From JBEVJK01 sp963791325 (GTDB lineage Bacteria > Pseudomonadota > Alphaproteobacteria > Rhizobiales > Rhizobiaceae), in contig CAWBRU010000022.1 of NCBI GenBank assembly GCA_963791325.1, positions 62,001 through 126,000 on the forward strand: a stretch of DNA of 64,000 bases, given 5' to 3'. Position 1 is the stretch's first letter, and every line of letters starts with the position of its first letter. Below are positions 30,101-37,682 of this stretch, in pieces. The translations under genes and the position numbers were made by a program. Below the pieces are notes generated by a model, which worked only from the letters and a program-made list of their open reading frames with translations, ran no database searches and was not told the origin of the DNA.

Positions 30101-30795
30101 CCCGCGCCGCGGTACTCTATGCCTTCCGGGTGATGGTCGAGGACCAGATCCCGATGAATGCCGGCTGCCTGAGGCCGATCGACATCGTCATTCCCGACGG
30201 CTCGATGCTCAAGCCCCGCTATCCCGCCGCCGTCGTGGCCGGCAATGTCGAGACCTCGCAGCACGTCACCAATGCCTTGTTCGGCGCCATGGGCGCGCTC
30301 GCCAATGCGCAAGGGACGATGAACAACCTGACCTTCGGCAACCAGACCTATCAGTACTACGAGACGATCTGCTCGGGCTCCCCGGCGGGCCGGACCAACA
30401 GCGGCCGCGGCTTTGCCGGCACCTCCGGCGTCCACACCCACATGACCAATTCGCGGCTGACCGACCCCGAGATCCTCGAGCTGCGCTTCCCGGTGTTGCT
30501 CGAGGACTTCCGCATCCGCCCCGGTTCCGGCGGCAACGGCGCTTGGCGGGCCGGCGACGGCACCCGCCGCACGCTGCGCTTCCTTGAGAGGATGGAATGC
30601 GCGATCCTGTCGTCGCATCGCAGCCGGCCGCCACAGGGGATCTCCGGCGGCGGCAACGGCGAGGTCGGCAAGACCGAGGTGCGGCGCCATGACGGGCGCT
30701 TGGACACGCTCAAGGCCTGCGACCAGACCGTGCTCGAAGCCGGCGAAGCGGTGATCGTCACCACTCCCACGGCCGGCGGCTTCGGCAGGGCCTAG
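27166..30795 (+). CDS. 5-oxoprolinase (hydantoinase A/B fusion)
   Basis: ATP-dependent enzyme that opens 5-oxo-L-proline to L-glutamate. The product has 1209 residues, the size of the single-chain OPLAH type. The N-terminal HyuA part begins FWIDRGGTFTDVIGRAPGG (phosphate-binding loop of the hydantoinase/oxoprolinase N-domain), with IGFDMGGTSTDVAHYDGDYE and AGGGSILHFEAGRFRVGP further on. The HyuB part begins about residue 690 (DPVMLEVFNNLFMSIAEQMG), with MPVHLGSMDRSVET and SASRGHHADVGGTAPGSMTP. Both halves are complete. The start at 27166 has AAGGA eight bases upstream. It stands alone between the lipoprotein and btaA. A closely related acetone carboxylase or hydantoinase role is less likely because of the fused layout. 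Confidence 0.93.
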   Translation: MQGRWDFWIDRGGTFTDVIGRAPGGALHARKLLSDNPEAYRDAAVQGIRDLLGLSGVAPIPAGAVGDIKMGTTVATNALLERKGDRVLLLITRGFRDALRIAYQARPDIFAKEIVLPEQLYERVIEVDERIRADGAVETALAAEKLRPALAAAKADGIDAVAIVFMHAWKFPAHEQAVAALCREIGFAQLSVSHEISPLVKLVGRGDTTVVDAYLSPILSRYVGQVAEALGVDAADEDGPRLMFMMSSGGLTAADLFQGKDALLSGPAGGVVGMVETARLAGFGKVIGFDMGGTSTDVAHYDGDYERAFDTEVAGVRVRAPMMRIHTVAAGGGSILHFEAGRFRVGPDSAGANPGPACYRRGGPLTVTDANVMLGKLQPEFFPAIFGPGQDQPISRDVVKDKFEALAGEIGDGRGAEAVAEGFVTIAVENMANAIKKISVQRGYDVTEYLLNCFGGAGGQHACLVADALGMEAVLIHPFSGLLSAYGIGLASVFASRSQALIQPLEPASAGAAAALIEELKGAVFAELAQQGVAVEQVAWRPILHIRYDGTDTALPVAFEDQDLDRARRDFETVHRAQFGFVYEDKPMVIEAVAVEGLDGERRGREEHDRQTTAATPKPVETRRIFADGGFRDAPVYARRDLSAGQLAAGPALIIEDHQTIVVETGWEAEITAKNHVLMRRIEAKRRRAALGTEADPVMLEVFNNLFMSIAEQMGVTLQNTAYSVNIKERLDFSCAVFDQDGALVANAPHMPVHLGSMDRSVETIIRLNAGDIHPGDVFALNAPYNGGTHLPDITVVTPVFDDAAEKILFWSASRGHHADVGGTAPGSMTPLAVSVDEEGVLFDNFRIVSRGRFQEAALYRLLTDHPYPARNPHQNIADLKAQIAANEKGVAELRKMVAHFGLDVVNAYMGHVQDNAAESVRRVLDRLPDVAGYSYPTDTGQVINVKISVDRRARRAIVDFTGTSPVMANNFNAPEPVARAAVLYAFRVMVEDQIPMNAGCLRPIDIVIPDGSMLKPRYPAAVVAGNVETSQHVTNALFGAMGALANAQGTMNNLTFGNQTYQYYETICSGSPAGRTNSGRGFAGTSGVHTHMTNSRLTDPEILELRFPVLLEDFRIRPGSGGNGAWRAGDGTRRTLRFLERMECAILSSHRSRPPQGISGGGNGEVGKTEVRRHDGRLDTLKACDQTVLEAGEAVIVTTPTAGGFGRA

Positions 30796-30842
30796 ACGAG
30801 AGCGGATCACCCGTCTTCCAACCGGGGCTCCCCTCCAATCCG

Positions 30843-30899
30843 TTGTTTCTCCGCAATTCCGGACGGAGAACCGGTTGCCACCTTTCCTGGAATTGCTCT
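30843..30899 (-). repeat. Interspersed rhizobial-type intergenic repeat, copy 1
   Basis: Read on the minus strand this begins AGAGCAATTCCAGGAAAGG and continues with an imperfect inverted part (GGTTCTCCGTCCGGAATTGC). It matches copy 2 at 35190-35262 over most of its length. It sits between 5-oxoprolinase and btaA. Repeats with this sequence are, from memory, widespread in intergenic regions of rhizobia; here I see only the two copies. Confidence 0.65.
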
Positions 30900-30927
30900 C
30901 GCCGCCGGCCGAGCGCTGGCGACCGGC

Positions 30928-30945
30928 CTGTCACCCGGCTGTCAT
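30928..30945 (+). promoter_or_regulatory. PHO box upstream of btaA
   Basis: CTGTCAC and CTGTCAT stand as direct repeats 11 bases apart (CTGTCAC-CCGG-CTGTCAT), the classic PhoB binding pattern, ending 51 bases before the btaA start. This predicts induction of btaAB by phosphate starvation, as shown for betaine-lipid genes in Sinorhizobium and Rhodobacter. Confidence 0.8.
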
Positions 30946-30996
30946 CGGCGTCGGCTACGCCGATCCCGGCTTCAGCAACGGGGATTCGCTCGCGCC

Positions 30997-32241
30997 ATGA
31001 CCGATCTTTCCTCCGATCTTGCCTCTGCCGGTCGCCGTCGCGGGCTCGCCAGAGCGGTGCACCGCAACGGCGCGCTGTCCCGCGCCGGGCTTTCCGAACG
31101 GCTGTTCACGCTGCTGTTCTCGGGCCTGGTCTATCCGCAAATCTGGGAGGATCCCGATGTCGACATGGCGGCGATGGCGCTCGGCCCCGGCCACCGGGTG
31201 GTGACGATCGCCTCGGGCGGCTGCAATGTTCTCGCCTATCTGACCCGTGACCCCGCAGCGGTCGATGCGGTCGACCTCAACCGGGCCCACATTGCGCTCA
31301 ACCGGCTGAAGCTGACGGCGGTGCAGCGCCTGCCCGGGCATGGCGATCTCCTGCGCATGTTCGGCGGCGAAGGAAACGCTGCCAACGAAGCGGCCTATCA
31401 TCGCTTCCTGGCGCCGCATCTCGACGTCGCCACCCGCGCGTACTGGGAAGGGCGGACTTGGCGGGGCCGGCGGCGGATCGGCGTGTTCGGCCGCAACTTC
31501 TACCGCACCGGGCTTCTGGGCGCCTTCATCGCCGCGGGGCATCGCGTCGCCCGTCTCTATGGTGTGGACGTCGGCGAGATCATGGCTGCCGATACACTCG
31601 CCGCGCAGCGGCGCTTCTTCGAGCAAAAGCTCGCGCCGCTGTTTGAGCGGCGGCTGATCAAGCAGGCGCTGGCCCGCAAGGCCTCGCTGTTCGGCCTCGG
31701 CATCCCGCCCGCCCAATATGACAGCCTGGTGGGCGACCGAAGCAGCATGGCGGCCGTGCTGTCCGCGAGGCTGGAAAAGCTCGCCTGCCACTTCCCCCTG
31801 GCCGACAACTATTTTGCCTGGCAGGCCTTTGCGCGCCGCTATCCCATACCCGGCGAGGCGCGATTGCCGGCCTATCTCGACCCCGTTCACTTCGACACGA
31901 TCCGCGCCAACGTACCGCGGGTGCGGCTTCACCATGCCGATGTCGCCACGCTGTTGTCGCGCAAGGCAGCCGCCGCGATCGACCGCTACGTGCTGCTCGA
32001 TGCCCAAGATTGGATGACCGACGGTCAGCTCAACCGACTGTGGGGCGAGATCACCCGCACCGCCGCCCCAGGCGCGCGCGTCATCTTCCGCACTGCCGCC
32101 GAGGAAAGCTTGCTTCCCGGGCGCCTGTCGCCCGCTTTGCTCGGCCAATGGCGCTACCAGGCCGAGGCCTCGCAAGAATTCGGCCGGCGCGACCGCGCTG
32201 GCATCTATGGCGGATTTCACCTCTACGAGAAGATCGGCTGA
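30997..32241 (+). CDS. btaA: S-adenosylmethionine:diacylglycerol 3-amino-3-carboxypropyltransferase BtaA
   Basis: First enzyme of betaine-lipid (DGTS) synthesis: moves the aminocarboxypropyl group of SAM to diacylglycerol. The product has 414 residues of the DUF3419 family. Recognisable parts are LFSGLVYPQIWEDPDVDMAA near residue 45, the SAM-binding segment VTIASGGCNVLAYL, AVDLNRAHIALNRLK, and VLLDAQDWMTDGQLNRLWGE late in the protein. Its stop overlaps the btaB start by one base (TGATG), so the two are coupled. The PHO box upstream fits its role in replacing phospholipids when phosphate is scarce. Confidence 0.93.
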   Translation: MTDLSSDLASAGRRRGLARAVHRNGALSRAGLSERLFTLLFSGLVYPQIWEDPDVDMAAMALGPGHRVVTIASGGCNVLAYLTRDPAAVDAVDLNRAHIALNRLKLTAVQRLPGHGDLLRMFGGEGNAANEAAYHRFLAPHLDVATRAYWEGRTWRGRRRIGVFGRNFYRTGLLGAFIAAGHRVARLYGVDVGEIMAADTLAAQRRFFEQKLAPLFERRLIKQALARKASLFGLGIPPAQYDSLVGDRSSMAAVLSARLEKLACHFPLADNYFAWQAFARRYPIPGEARLPAYLDPVHFDTIRANVPRVRLHHADVATLLSRKAAAAIDRYVLLDAQDWMTDGQLNRLWGEITRTAAPGARVIFRTAAEESLLPGRLSPALLGQWRYQAEASQEFGRRDRAGIYGGFHLYEKIG

Positions 32242-32897
32242 TGCGGGCTCTCCCTTCCGATGGCCACGCCGCGCTGATGGACGGCATCTATCGACACCAG
32301 CGCCACGTCTATGACGCCACCCGGAAATATTACCTTCTCGGCCGCGACCGGCTGCTCGCCGGGCTGGCCGTCCCGGCGGGCGGCGATGTGCTCGAGCTCG
32401 GCTGCGGCACCGGCCGCAACCTTGTTCTTGCCGGCCGGCGCTACCCCGACGCGCACATCTTCGGGCTCGACATCTCGGCCGAAATGCTCGCCAGCGCACG
32501 GCGCCAGATCGTGCGTTGCGGGCTCGCCGGCAGGATTGCGGTGGCGGCGGGCGATGCGACCCGGTTTGCGCCATCTGAGCTGTTCGGCGTCGACGGTTTC
32601 GACCGCGTCTACTTCTCCTACACGCTGTCGATGATCCCGCGCTGGCAGGAGGCGATCACGGCGGGCCTGGACGCGCTAAGGCCCGGCGGGCAGCTCTCGA
32701 TCGTCGATTTCGGCGACCAGGCCGAACTGCCGGCCTGGTTCAGGCAAGGTCTCAGGCGCTGGCTTGCGGCGTTCCATGTTGCGCCCCGCAACCGCATGGC
32801 CGACTGGCTCGCCCTCGAATGTCAACGACGCCAGGCAAGCCTCGACGTGCAAACATGGTTTGGCGGCTACGCCGTCTACGCCACCGTCGCCGTCTAG
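32241..32897 (+). CDS. btaB: Diacylglyceryl homoserine N-methyltransferase BtaB
   Basis: Methylates the amino group of diacylglyceryl homoserine three times to make the betaine lipid DGTS. The product has 218 residues from ATG 32241, which overlaps the btaA stop. The class I methyltransferase motif I is VLELGCGTGRNLVLAG, with IFGLDISAEMLASAR as motif II. RVYFSYTLSMIPRWQEAI and LSIVDFGDQAELPAWF are typical BtaB segments. An upstream in-frame extension overlaps btaA and is not needed. Confidence 0.92.
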   Translation: MRALPSDGHAALMDGIYRHQRHVYDATRKYYLLGRDRLLAGLAVPAGGDVLELGCGTGRNLVLAGRRYPDAHIFGLDISAEMLASARRQIVRCGLAGRIAVAAGDATRFAPSELFGVDGFDRVYFSYTLSMIPRWQEAITAGLDALRPGGQLSIVDFGDQAELPAWFRQGLRRWLAAFHVAPRNRMADWLALECQRRQASLDVQTWFGGYAVYATVAV

Positions 32898-33120
32898 GCC
32901 CCCGGTTTGGGCCGAAGCTTGCGGCTGCGCTTGCAATGGCGCCGTTCCCGGGGCAGATTTTGCGGCCACAGCGGGCCGGTCAACGGATTTTCAACCACCG
33001 GCGGGTGATGACTGCAGCTCAAGGCGCAGCCGGTCATCGTGCACTGCTGTGCCGAAACGGGACAACCGAGCGGCGAGCACGTCTCGTCGCGACGGAAAGG
33101 CGGAGCCGGAGAGGGATCGG

Positions 33121-33924
33121 ATGCGCGTGCTGTTGGCCTTGGCGGGACTGACGATGCTTTCCGCCTGTACCACGGTCGACGATCTCGCCCCGGTGGCGAC
33201 CCGCACCGATTCCGTCACCACCAAGGTGACGACCACTTATCCCCGCTTCGGGGACAGTGATCCGCATCAATGGACCGGCAGGACCCCGTGGCGCTACGCG
33301 GTGCACGGCACCGACGTCTCCAAGTACCAAAGCATGATCGATTGGGAACGGGCCAAGGCGAGCGGCATCTCGTTCGCCTTCGTCAAGGCCACCGAAGGCG
33401 GCGACCGCGTCGACGATGCCTTCGATCTGCACTGGAATGCCACGCGCGTCGCCGGCGTGCCGCGTGCGGCCTATCACTTCTACTATTTCTGCCGTCCGGC
33501 CAGCGAACAGGCGGCGTGGTTCATCCACAATGTGCCGCGCGACAGGGCGGCGCTCCCGCCGGTGCTCGACATGGAGTGGAACCCGCAATCGCCGACCTGC
33601 AAGCTGAGGCCGCCGGCCGCCAAGGTGCGTGCCGAGATGCGCACCTTCCTCGAAACGGTCGAGAGCTATTACGGCAAGAAGCCGATCATCTACACCTCGA
33701 TCGACTTCTTCGACGACAACGACCTCTCCACCTTCCGCGGCTATCCCTATTGGCTGCGTTCGGTCGCCGGTCATCCGCAGGAGAAGTACGGCGATCACCC
33801 CTTCGCCTTTTGGCAATACACCGGGACCGGGGTGGTTCCCGGCATCCGCGGCAATGCCGACGTGAATGTCTTCAACGGCAGCGAGGCCGATTGGCGCAAA
33901 TGGGTGAAACAGAACACCCGCTGA
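33121..33924 (+). CDS. GH25-family muramidase, lipoprotein
   Basis: Lysozyme-type glycoside hydrolase expected to cut between MurNAc and GlcNAc. The start at ATG 33121 is preceded by GGAGAGGG and gives 267 residues. MRVLLALAGLTMLSAC is a lipoprotein signal (lipobox LSAC, Cys16). The catalytic domain starts YAVHGTDVSKYQSMIDWERA, with the catalytic Asp in GTDVSK; FVKATEGGD, LPPVLDMEWNPQ (second acidic pair) and the end FAFWQYTGTGVVPGI follow. It is upstream of an MltB-type transglycosylase on the same strand (85-base gap). Confidence 0.9.
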   Translation: MRVLLALAGLTMLSACTTVDDLAPVATRTDSVTTKVTTTYPRFGDSDPHQWTGRTPWRYAVHGTDVSKYQSMIDWERAKASGISFAFVKATEGGDRVDDAFDLHWNATRVAGVPRAAYHFYYFCRPASEQAAWFIHNVPRDRAALPPVLDMEWNPQSPTCKLRPPAAKVRAEMRTFLETVESYYGKKPIIYTSIDFFDDNDLSTFRGYPYWLRSVAGHPQEKYGDHPFAFWQYTGTGVVPGIRGNADVNVFNGSEADWRKWVKQNTR

Positions 33925-34009
33925 AACGGCGGCGTGTTCTGCAGGCCCCGCCTGCTTTTCGCCACAGCTGTTCGCCAAAGCGGAACCCCGATTTTAGCGG
34001 AGAGGGTTG

Positions 34010-35191
34010 ATGCGCGTGCTCACGGCGCCTTTGGCGGCGCTCTTGGCCGGTGCCGCGCTTGGCAGCGCGCAGGCGGCGGCCAGCTGCGGAGAAGATTTCG
34101 GCGTCTGGAAGGCAACCGTCGCCGACGAGGCCAAGGCGGCCGGCGTGGGACCCACCGGCCTTGCTGCACTCGCCGGCGCCAAGATCGACCCGGCCGTGCT
34201 CGAGCGCGACCGCGCGCAGACGGTTTTCACCCAGACATTCGCCGAATTCTCAAGCCGGATGATCAACAAATACCGGCTCCGGCAAGGGGCGGAGAAGCTC
34301 AAGCAATATGCCGATGTGTTCGAGCAGGCCGAGCAGGAATTCGGCGTGCCCGGGCCGGTCGTTGCCGCATTCTGGGCGTTGGAGACCGACTTCGGCGCCG
34401 TCCAGGGCGACTTCGATACGCTCGATGCGCTGGTGACCTTGTCGCATGACTGCCGCCGGCCGTACCTGTTCAAGCCGCAGATCGTGCCGCTGCTGACGCT
34501 GATCGACCGCGGCTCCCTGCCGCCCGACACCAAGGGCGCCTGGGCGGGCGAGATCGGCCAGACCCAGATCCTGCCGACCGACTATCTCGAGCGCGGCGTC
34601 GATGGCGACGGCGACGGGATCGTCGACCTGCGCAAGAGCGCGCCCGACGTGATCATGACCACCGCCAACAAGCTGAAGTCCCGCGGCTGGAAGGCGGGGC
34701 AGCCGTGGCTCGCAGAGGTCCGCATCCCCGACACGCTGCCATGGGAAAAAACCGGCCGCACCATCAAGCTGCCGATCTCGCAATGGAGTGCCTGGGGTGT
34801 CACCCAGCGCGACGGCAGCCCGCTGCCCGACAACGGCCTCAGCGCCGGCCTGGTGCTGCCGATGGGTCACAACGGCCCGGCGTTCCTGGGCTACGACAAT
34901 TACGACGTCTACTTCGAGTGGAACCAGTCGTTCGTCTATACCCTGACCGCTGCCCATCTTGCCGCCCGCCTCGCCGGCGCGCCGCCGTTCGACCGCCGCA
35001 ATCCCGACGAGGGGCTCGCCGCCGAGACGATGAAGCAGCTGCAGCAGAAGCTGGCAGGCATGGGCTATGATGTCGGCGAGATCGACGGTGTGCTCGGCAC
35101 GGGCACGCGCGAGGCCGTGCGCAAGGAGCAGGCCCGCCTAGGCCTGCCGGTCGACGGCTGGCCGACGCCGGCGCTGCTCGCCAACCTTTAG
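34010..35191 (+). CDS. Lytic murein transglycosylase, MltB-like, with peptidoglycan-binding domain
   Basis: Cleaves the glycan backbone with formation of 1,6-anhydro-MurNAc. The product has 393 residues from ATG 34010, preceded by GGAGAGG. A Sec signal peptide (MRVLTAPLAALLAGAALG, cut after AQA) shows export. The SLT_2 domain carries the catalytic Glu in FWALETDFGAVQGD, and GEIGQTQILPTDYLERGVDG is typical. A C-terminal peptidoglycan-binding domain (about residues 330-390) has LQQKLAGMGYDVGEIDGV and GTGTREAVRKEQ. No lipobox, so it is periplasmic and soluble, unlike E. coli MltB. Confidence 0.93.
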   Translation: MRVLTAPLAALLAGAALGSAQAAASCGEDFGVWKATVADEAKAAGVGPTGLAALAGAKIDPAVLERDRAQTVFTQTFAEFSSRMINKYRLRQGAEKLKQYADVFEQAEQEFGVPGPVVAAFWALETDFGAVQGDFDTLDALVTLSHDCRRPYLFKPQIVPLLTLIDRGSLPPDTKGAWAGEIGQTQILPTDYLERGVDGDGDGIVDLRKSAPDVIMTTANKLKSRGWKAGQPWLAEVRIPDTLPWEKTGRTIKLPISQWSAWGVTQRDGSPLPDNGLSAGLVLPMGHNGPAFLGYDNYDVYFEWNQSFVYTLTAAHLAARLAGAPPFDRRNPDEGLAAETMKQLQQKLAGMGYDVGEIDGVLGTGTREAVRKEQARLGLPVDGWPTPALLANL

Positions 35192-35262
35192 AGCAATTCC
35201 AGGATAAGCGGCGACGGTTTTCTGCCCGAAATTGTGTAAAAACAATCACTTAGAGCGGTTCA
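35190..35262 (+). repeat. Interspersed rhizobial-type intergenic repeat, copy 2
   Basis: Begins AGAGCAATTCCAGGATAAG at the transglycosylase stop and ends with TTAGAGCGGTTC, which lies inside the last codons of the GreA-like gene. Much of the sequence matches copy 1 (30843-30899). It fills the whole 58-base space between two convergent genes and so may also serve as part of their transcript ends. Confidence 0.65.
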
Positions 35263-35744
35263 GCGTGTCTTCCGGCCGCGCCGAGCTCGATGATCTCCCA
35301 GCCCTTTCCGTTGATCGTCGCGACATCGCCGACAGACTTGCCGAACAGCGCTCGGGCGACCGGCGCGACATGGGAGATCGATCCGTGCGCGGCATCGGCT
35401 TCGTCCTCGCCGACGATGGTCCAGGCCTGCCGCTTGCCGTCCTCGCTCTCGATGGTCACTGCCATGCCGAAGCGAACCACGGTGCTGCCCGGATCCGGCA
35501 CCGAAAGCTCCGCGGTCTCGCGCCGGGCGTTCCAATATCTGAGATCGCGTGAGACCAAAGCGATCCGCTCGCGGTTGCCCTCCGCCTCGGCCTGCGCCAG
35601 ATCGGCACGCAGCCGCGCGACCTCCTTGTCCATCATCGCAAGCCCGGCCTCGGTCACCAGATTGCGGTGATGGCTGATCGGCCGCTCGCCGATGTCGGCA
35701 AGTACGTTCTCGGTGTCGTCCTGGCGGGTAAAGGCTCTGCTCAT
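35250..35744 (-). CDS. GreA/GreB-family transcription elongation factor-like protein
   Basis: 164 residues with a helical N-terminal half (LVTEAGLAMMDKEVARLRAD and on, a coiled-coil hairpin) and a C-terminal FKBP-like half (VVRFGMAVTIESEDGKRQAW, ARALFGKSVGDVATI), the layout of GreA/GreB and of Rnk-type regulators. True Gre factors rescue backtracked RNA polymerase using two acidic residues at the hairpin tip; here the tip region reads EAEGNRERIALVSRDL, so cleavage activity is not certain. Its last codons lie inside the repeat at 35190-35262. It stands alone on the minus strand. Confidence 0.82.
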   Translation of the reverse strand: MSRAFTRQDDTENVLADIGERPISHHRNLVTEAGLAMMDKEVARLRADLAQAEAEGNRERIALVSRDLRYWNARRETAELSVPDPGSTVVRFGMAVTIESEDGKRQAWTIVGEDEADAAHGSISHVAPVARALFGKSVGDVATINGKGWEIIELGAAGRHAEPL

Positions 35745-35855
35745 CAGAACCCGAATCTAGAGCCGTCCGGCGCTCTCCACAAGACCGATATCGCTCCGCC
35801 GGCGAATTGGCACGGATCCTGCTTCTTTACGAACGTCCTATTCCGGTGTGTCCCG

Positions 35856-37238
35856 ATGCTGAACAGACGTCACCTTTTCTCCGCTGCAGTCGGCCTCGCC
35901 GGGGCCGGCGTCACGCTGCGCGGCCCGGGCGGGGCCGCCGGCGCGCATGCGGCGGGGCTGAAGGCGGCGAATTTGCGCGGGACATTGGCATCGGCCGCCG
36001 CGGCTCTTCGTTCCGATCCGGTCGCCGACCAGACCGCGCTGCTCGCCGAGCTGATCGCCGACGCCAGCCGCCGCGACGAGCCGCTGGCGCTCCCTTCCGG
36101 CACGTTCGTGGTGTCAGAGCTCAAGCTGCCGAAGCGTTTGGTCCTGCTTGGCGCAGCCGGAACGACACGGCTGATTTGCACCGGCAGTCGTGCCATTGTG
36201 GCACAGGATGCCGAACACCTGACCCTCGACGGCATTGTCTTCGACGGCCGAAGCGCCCTGCTCGACCCCGACTGCCGCGGGCTGATCGATTTGCGCGGGG
36301 TCGATCGGCTGAGCCTGCAGAACTGCCGAATCCTCGAGAGCACGGCGCACGGGCTGGCGCTCGAGGGCGTCGCCGGCCGCGTCGAGCGCTGCATGGTCGA
36401 GCAGGCCCGCGACGCCGGCATCTATGCCTTGGCGTCCAGGGGCCTGACGATTGCCGGCAATAGCGTTGCCGATTGCGGCAATGGCGGCATCCTGGTGCAC
36501 CGGGCGAGCGCTGGCGAGGATGGCACCGTCGTTGCCGGCAACCGGGTGGCGCGGATCTCCGCCGCTGCCGGCGGCACCGGGCAGAACGGCAACGGCATCA
36601 ACGTGTTTCGCGCCGACGGCGTGGCGGTCAGCGGCAATATGCTGACCGACTGCGCGTTCTCCGCCATTCGCGCCAACACGGCGGGCAATGTCCGGATCAT
36701 CGACAACACCTGCCTGCGCTCCGGCGAGACGGCGATCTATGTCGAATTCGCCTCCACCGGCGCGGTGGTGGCCAGCAACATCGTCGACGATGCCGCCAAC
36801 GGCATTGCGATGGTCAATTTCGACCAGGGCGGGCGGCTCGGCGTCTGTGCCGGCAATCTGGTGCGCAACTTGCGGGCGAGCGGCCCCTACCCGGCGGATC
36901 CGCCGGGCTTCGGCATCGGCATTGCCGTGGAGGCCGACTGCGCGGTGACCGGCAATGTTGTCGAGGACGCCGCGCTCTATGGCGTCAATCTGGGCTGGGG
37001 TCCGTTCCTGCGCAACGTGGTGGCCACCGGCAATGTGATCCGCCGAGCCCGCACCGGCATCGGCGTGTCGGTGGCCGAAGGCGCGGGCTCGGCCATCGTC
37101 ACCGACAATCTGATCGACGAATCTGCAGCAGGCGCGATCGTCGGCCATCGCTGGGGCGCGCCTGCTGCGGAGGAACTTTTGACGGCTGTGGAGGGAGCAC
37201 GTCCGAGGATCACGCTTGATCGCAATCGGGCGGGGTGA
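35856..37238 (+). CDS. Twin-arginine-exported parallel beta-helix protein (RR_plus_rpt type)
   Basis: Start at ATG 35856 gives 460 residues beginning MLNRRHLFSAAVGLAGAG, a twin-arginine signal. The mature protein is built of short repeats rich in Gly, Asn, Val and Ile (for example GLTIAGNSVADCGNGGILV, AVSGNMLTDCAFSAIRAN, NVRIIDNTCLRSGETAIYV), the pattern of a right-handed parallel beta-helix. This matches the rhizobial family described as twin-arginine-translocated uncharacterised repeat protein (TIGR03808, from memory). Pectate-lyase-like folds often bind or cut polysaccharide, but no catalytic residues can be named. A strong terminator follows at 37634. Confidence 0.82.
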   Translation: MLNRRHLFSAAVGLAGAGVTLRGPGGAAGAHAAGLKAANLRGTLASAAAALRSDPVADQTALLAELIADASRRDEPLALPSGTFVVSELKLPKRLVLLGAAGTTRLICTGSRAIVAQDAEHLTLDGIVFDGRSALLDPDCRGLIDLRGVDRLSLQNCRILESTAHGLALEGVAGRVERCMVEQARDAGIYALASRGLTIAGNSVADCGNGGILVHRASAGEDGTVVAGNRVARISAAAGGTGQNGNGINVFRADGVAVSGNMLTDCAFSAIRANTAGNVRIIDNTCLRSGETAIYVEFASTGAVVASNIVDDAANGIAMVNFDQGGRLGVCAGNLVRNLRASGPYPADPPGFGIGIAVEADCAVTGNVVEDAALYGVNLGWGPFLRNVVATGNVIRRARTGIGVSVAEGAGSAIVTDNLIDESAAGAIVGHRWGAPAAEELLTAVEGARPRITLDRNRAG

Positions 37239-37654
37239 CCGGCGCGCGCTGGGCGGGGGCGTTCTCGCGCGCCGGTAGGTTTGATCCGGAAGATCGATGT
37301 CCAGCGGGGGCCGTCGACACCGGATCCAAGACGCCCAGCGGTCGGGTTCGACCGCCGGGGCGGGGTGACCGGCGCGCTTGCCCAGCGGGGTTGGGCGAGC
37401 GCGCCGCGACGGGTTTCTATCCGGACCGACACCTCCATGGGCGGGGGCATCGGTTCGGTGATCGGGGCGGCCGACTTGGTCAGCGGCCTCGGTTAGGCAA
37501 GCGGCGCGCCCGCCTGGCGGGGGTTGGGTGGGCGCGCCGCGACGGGTTTCCGATCCGGACCGGTACTTCCATGGGCGGGGGCATCGGTCCGGTGATCGGG
37601 GCGGCGAGGGATTGAGCCGGCCTCGGTTGGGCACCGGCGCGCCCGCTTCGTGGG
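37231..37654. repeat. Degenerate tandem repeat of about 130 bp with internal hairpins
   Basis: The 444-base space between two convergent genes (37239-37682) is filled by repeats. Two clear copies have a period of 134 bases: ATGGGCGGGGGCATCGGT starts in each at 37437 and 37571, with flanking GCGCCGCGACGGGTTTC shared as well. An older copy can be seen through GCGGGGTGACCGGCGCGC, present at 37231 and 37360. Each unit carries a GC-rich hairpin with GGCGCGC/GCGCGCC arms. No coding signal is seen. Confidence 0.75.
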
Positions 37655-37680
37655 GTCGAGCGGGCGCGCCGGTTTTCTTC
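37634..37680 (+). terminator. Strong rho-independent terminator
   Basis: Perfect 14-bp stem CCGGCGCGCCCGCT / AGCGGGCGCGCCGG (37634-37672) with an 11-base loop, followed by TTTTCTTC. It ends the rightward transcript of the beta-helix gene. It also lies just past the stop of the leftward asparaginase gene. It is the last hairpin of the repeat array. Confidence 0.8.
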
Positions 37681-37682
37681 GT

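Noticed and set aside
28651..30810. 719-residue minus-strand frame inside 5-oxoprolinase
   Set aside because: Antisense frame; the plus-strand protein is full length with clear domains.
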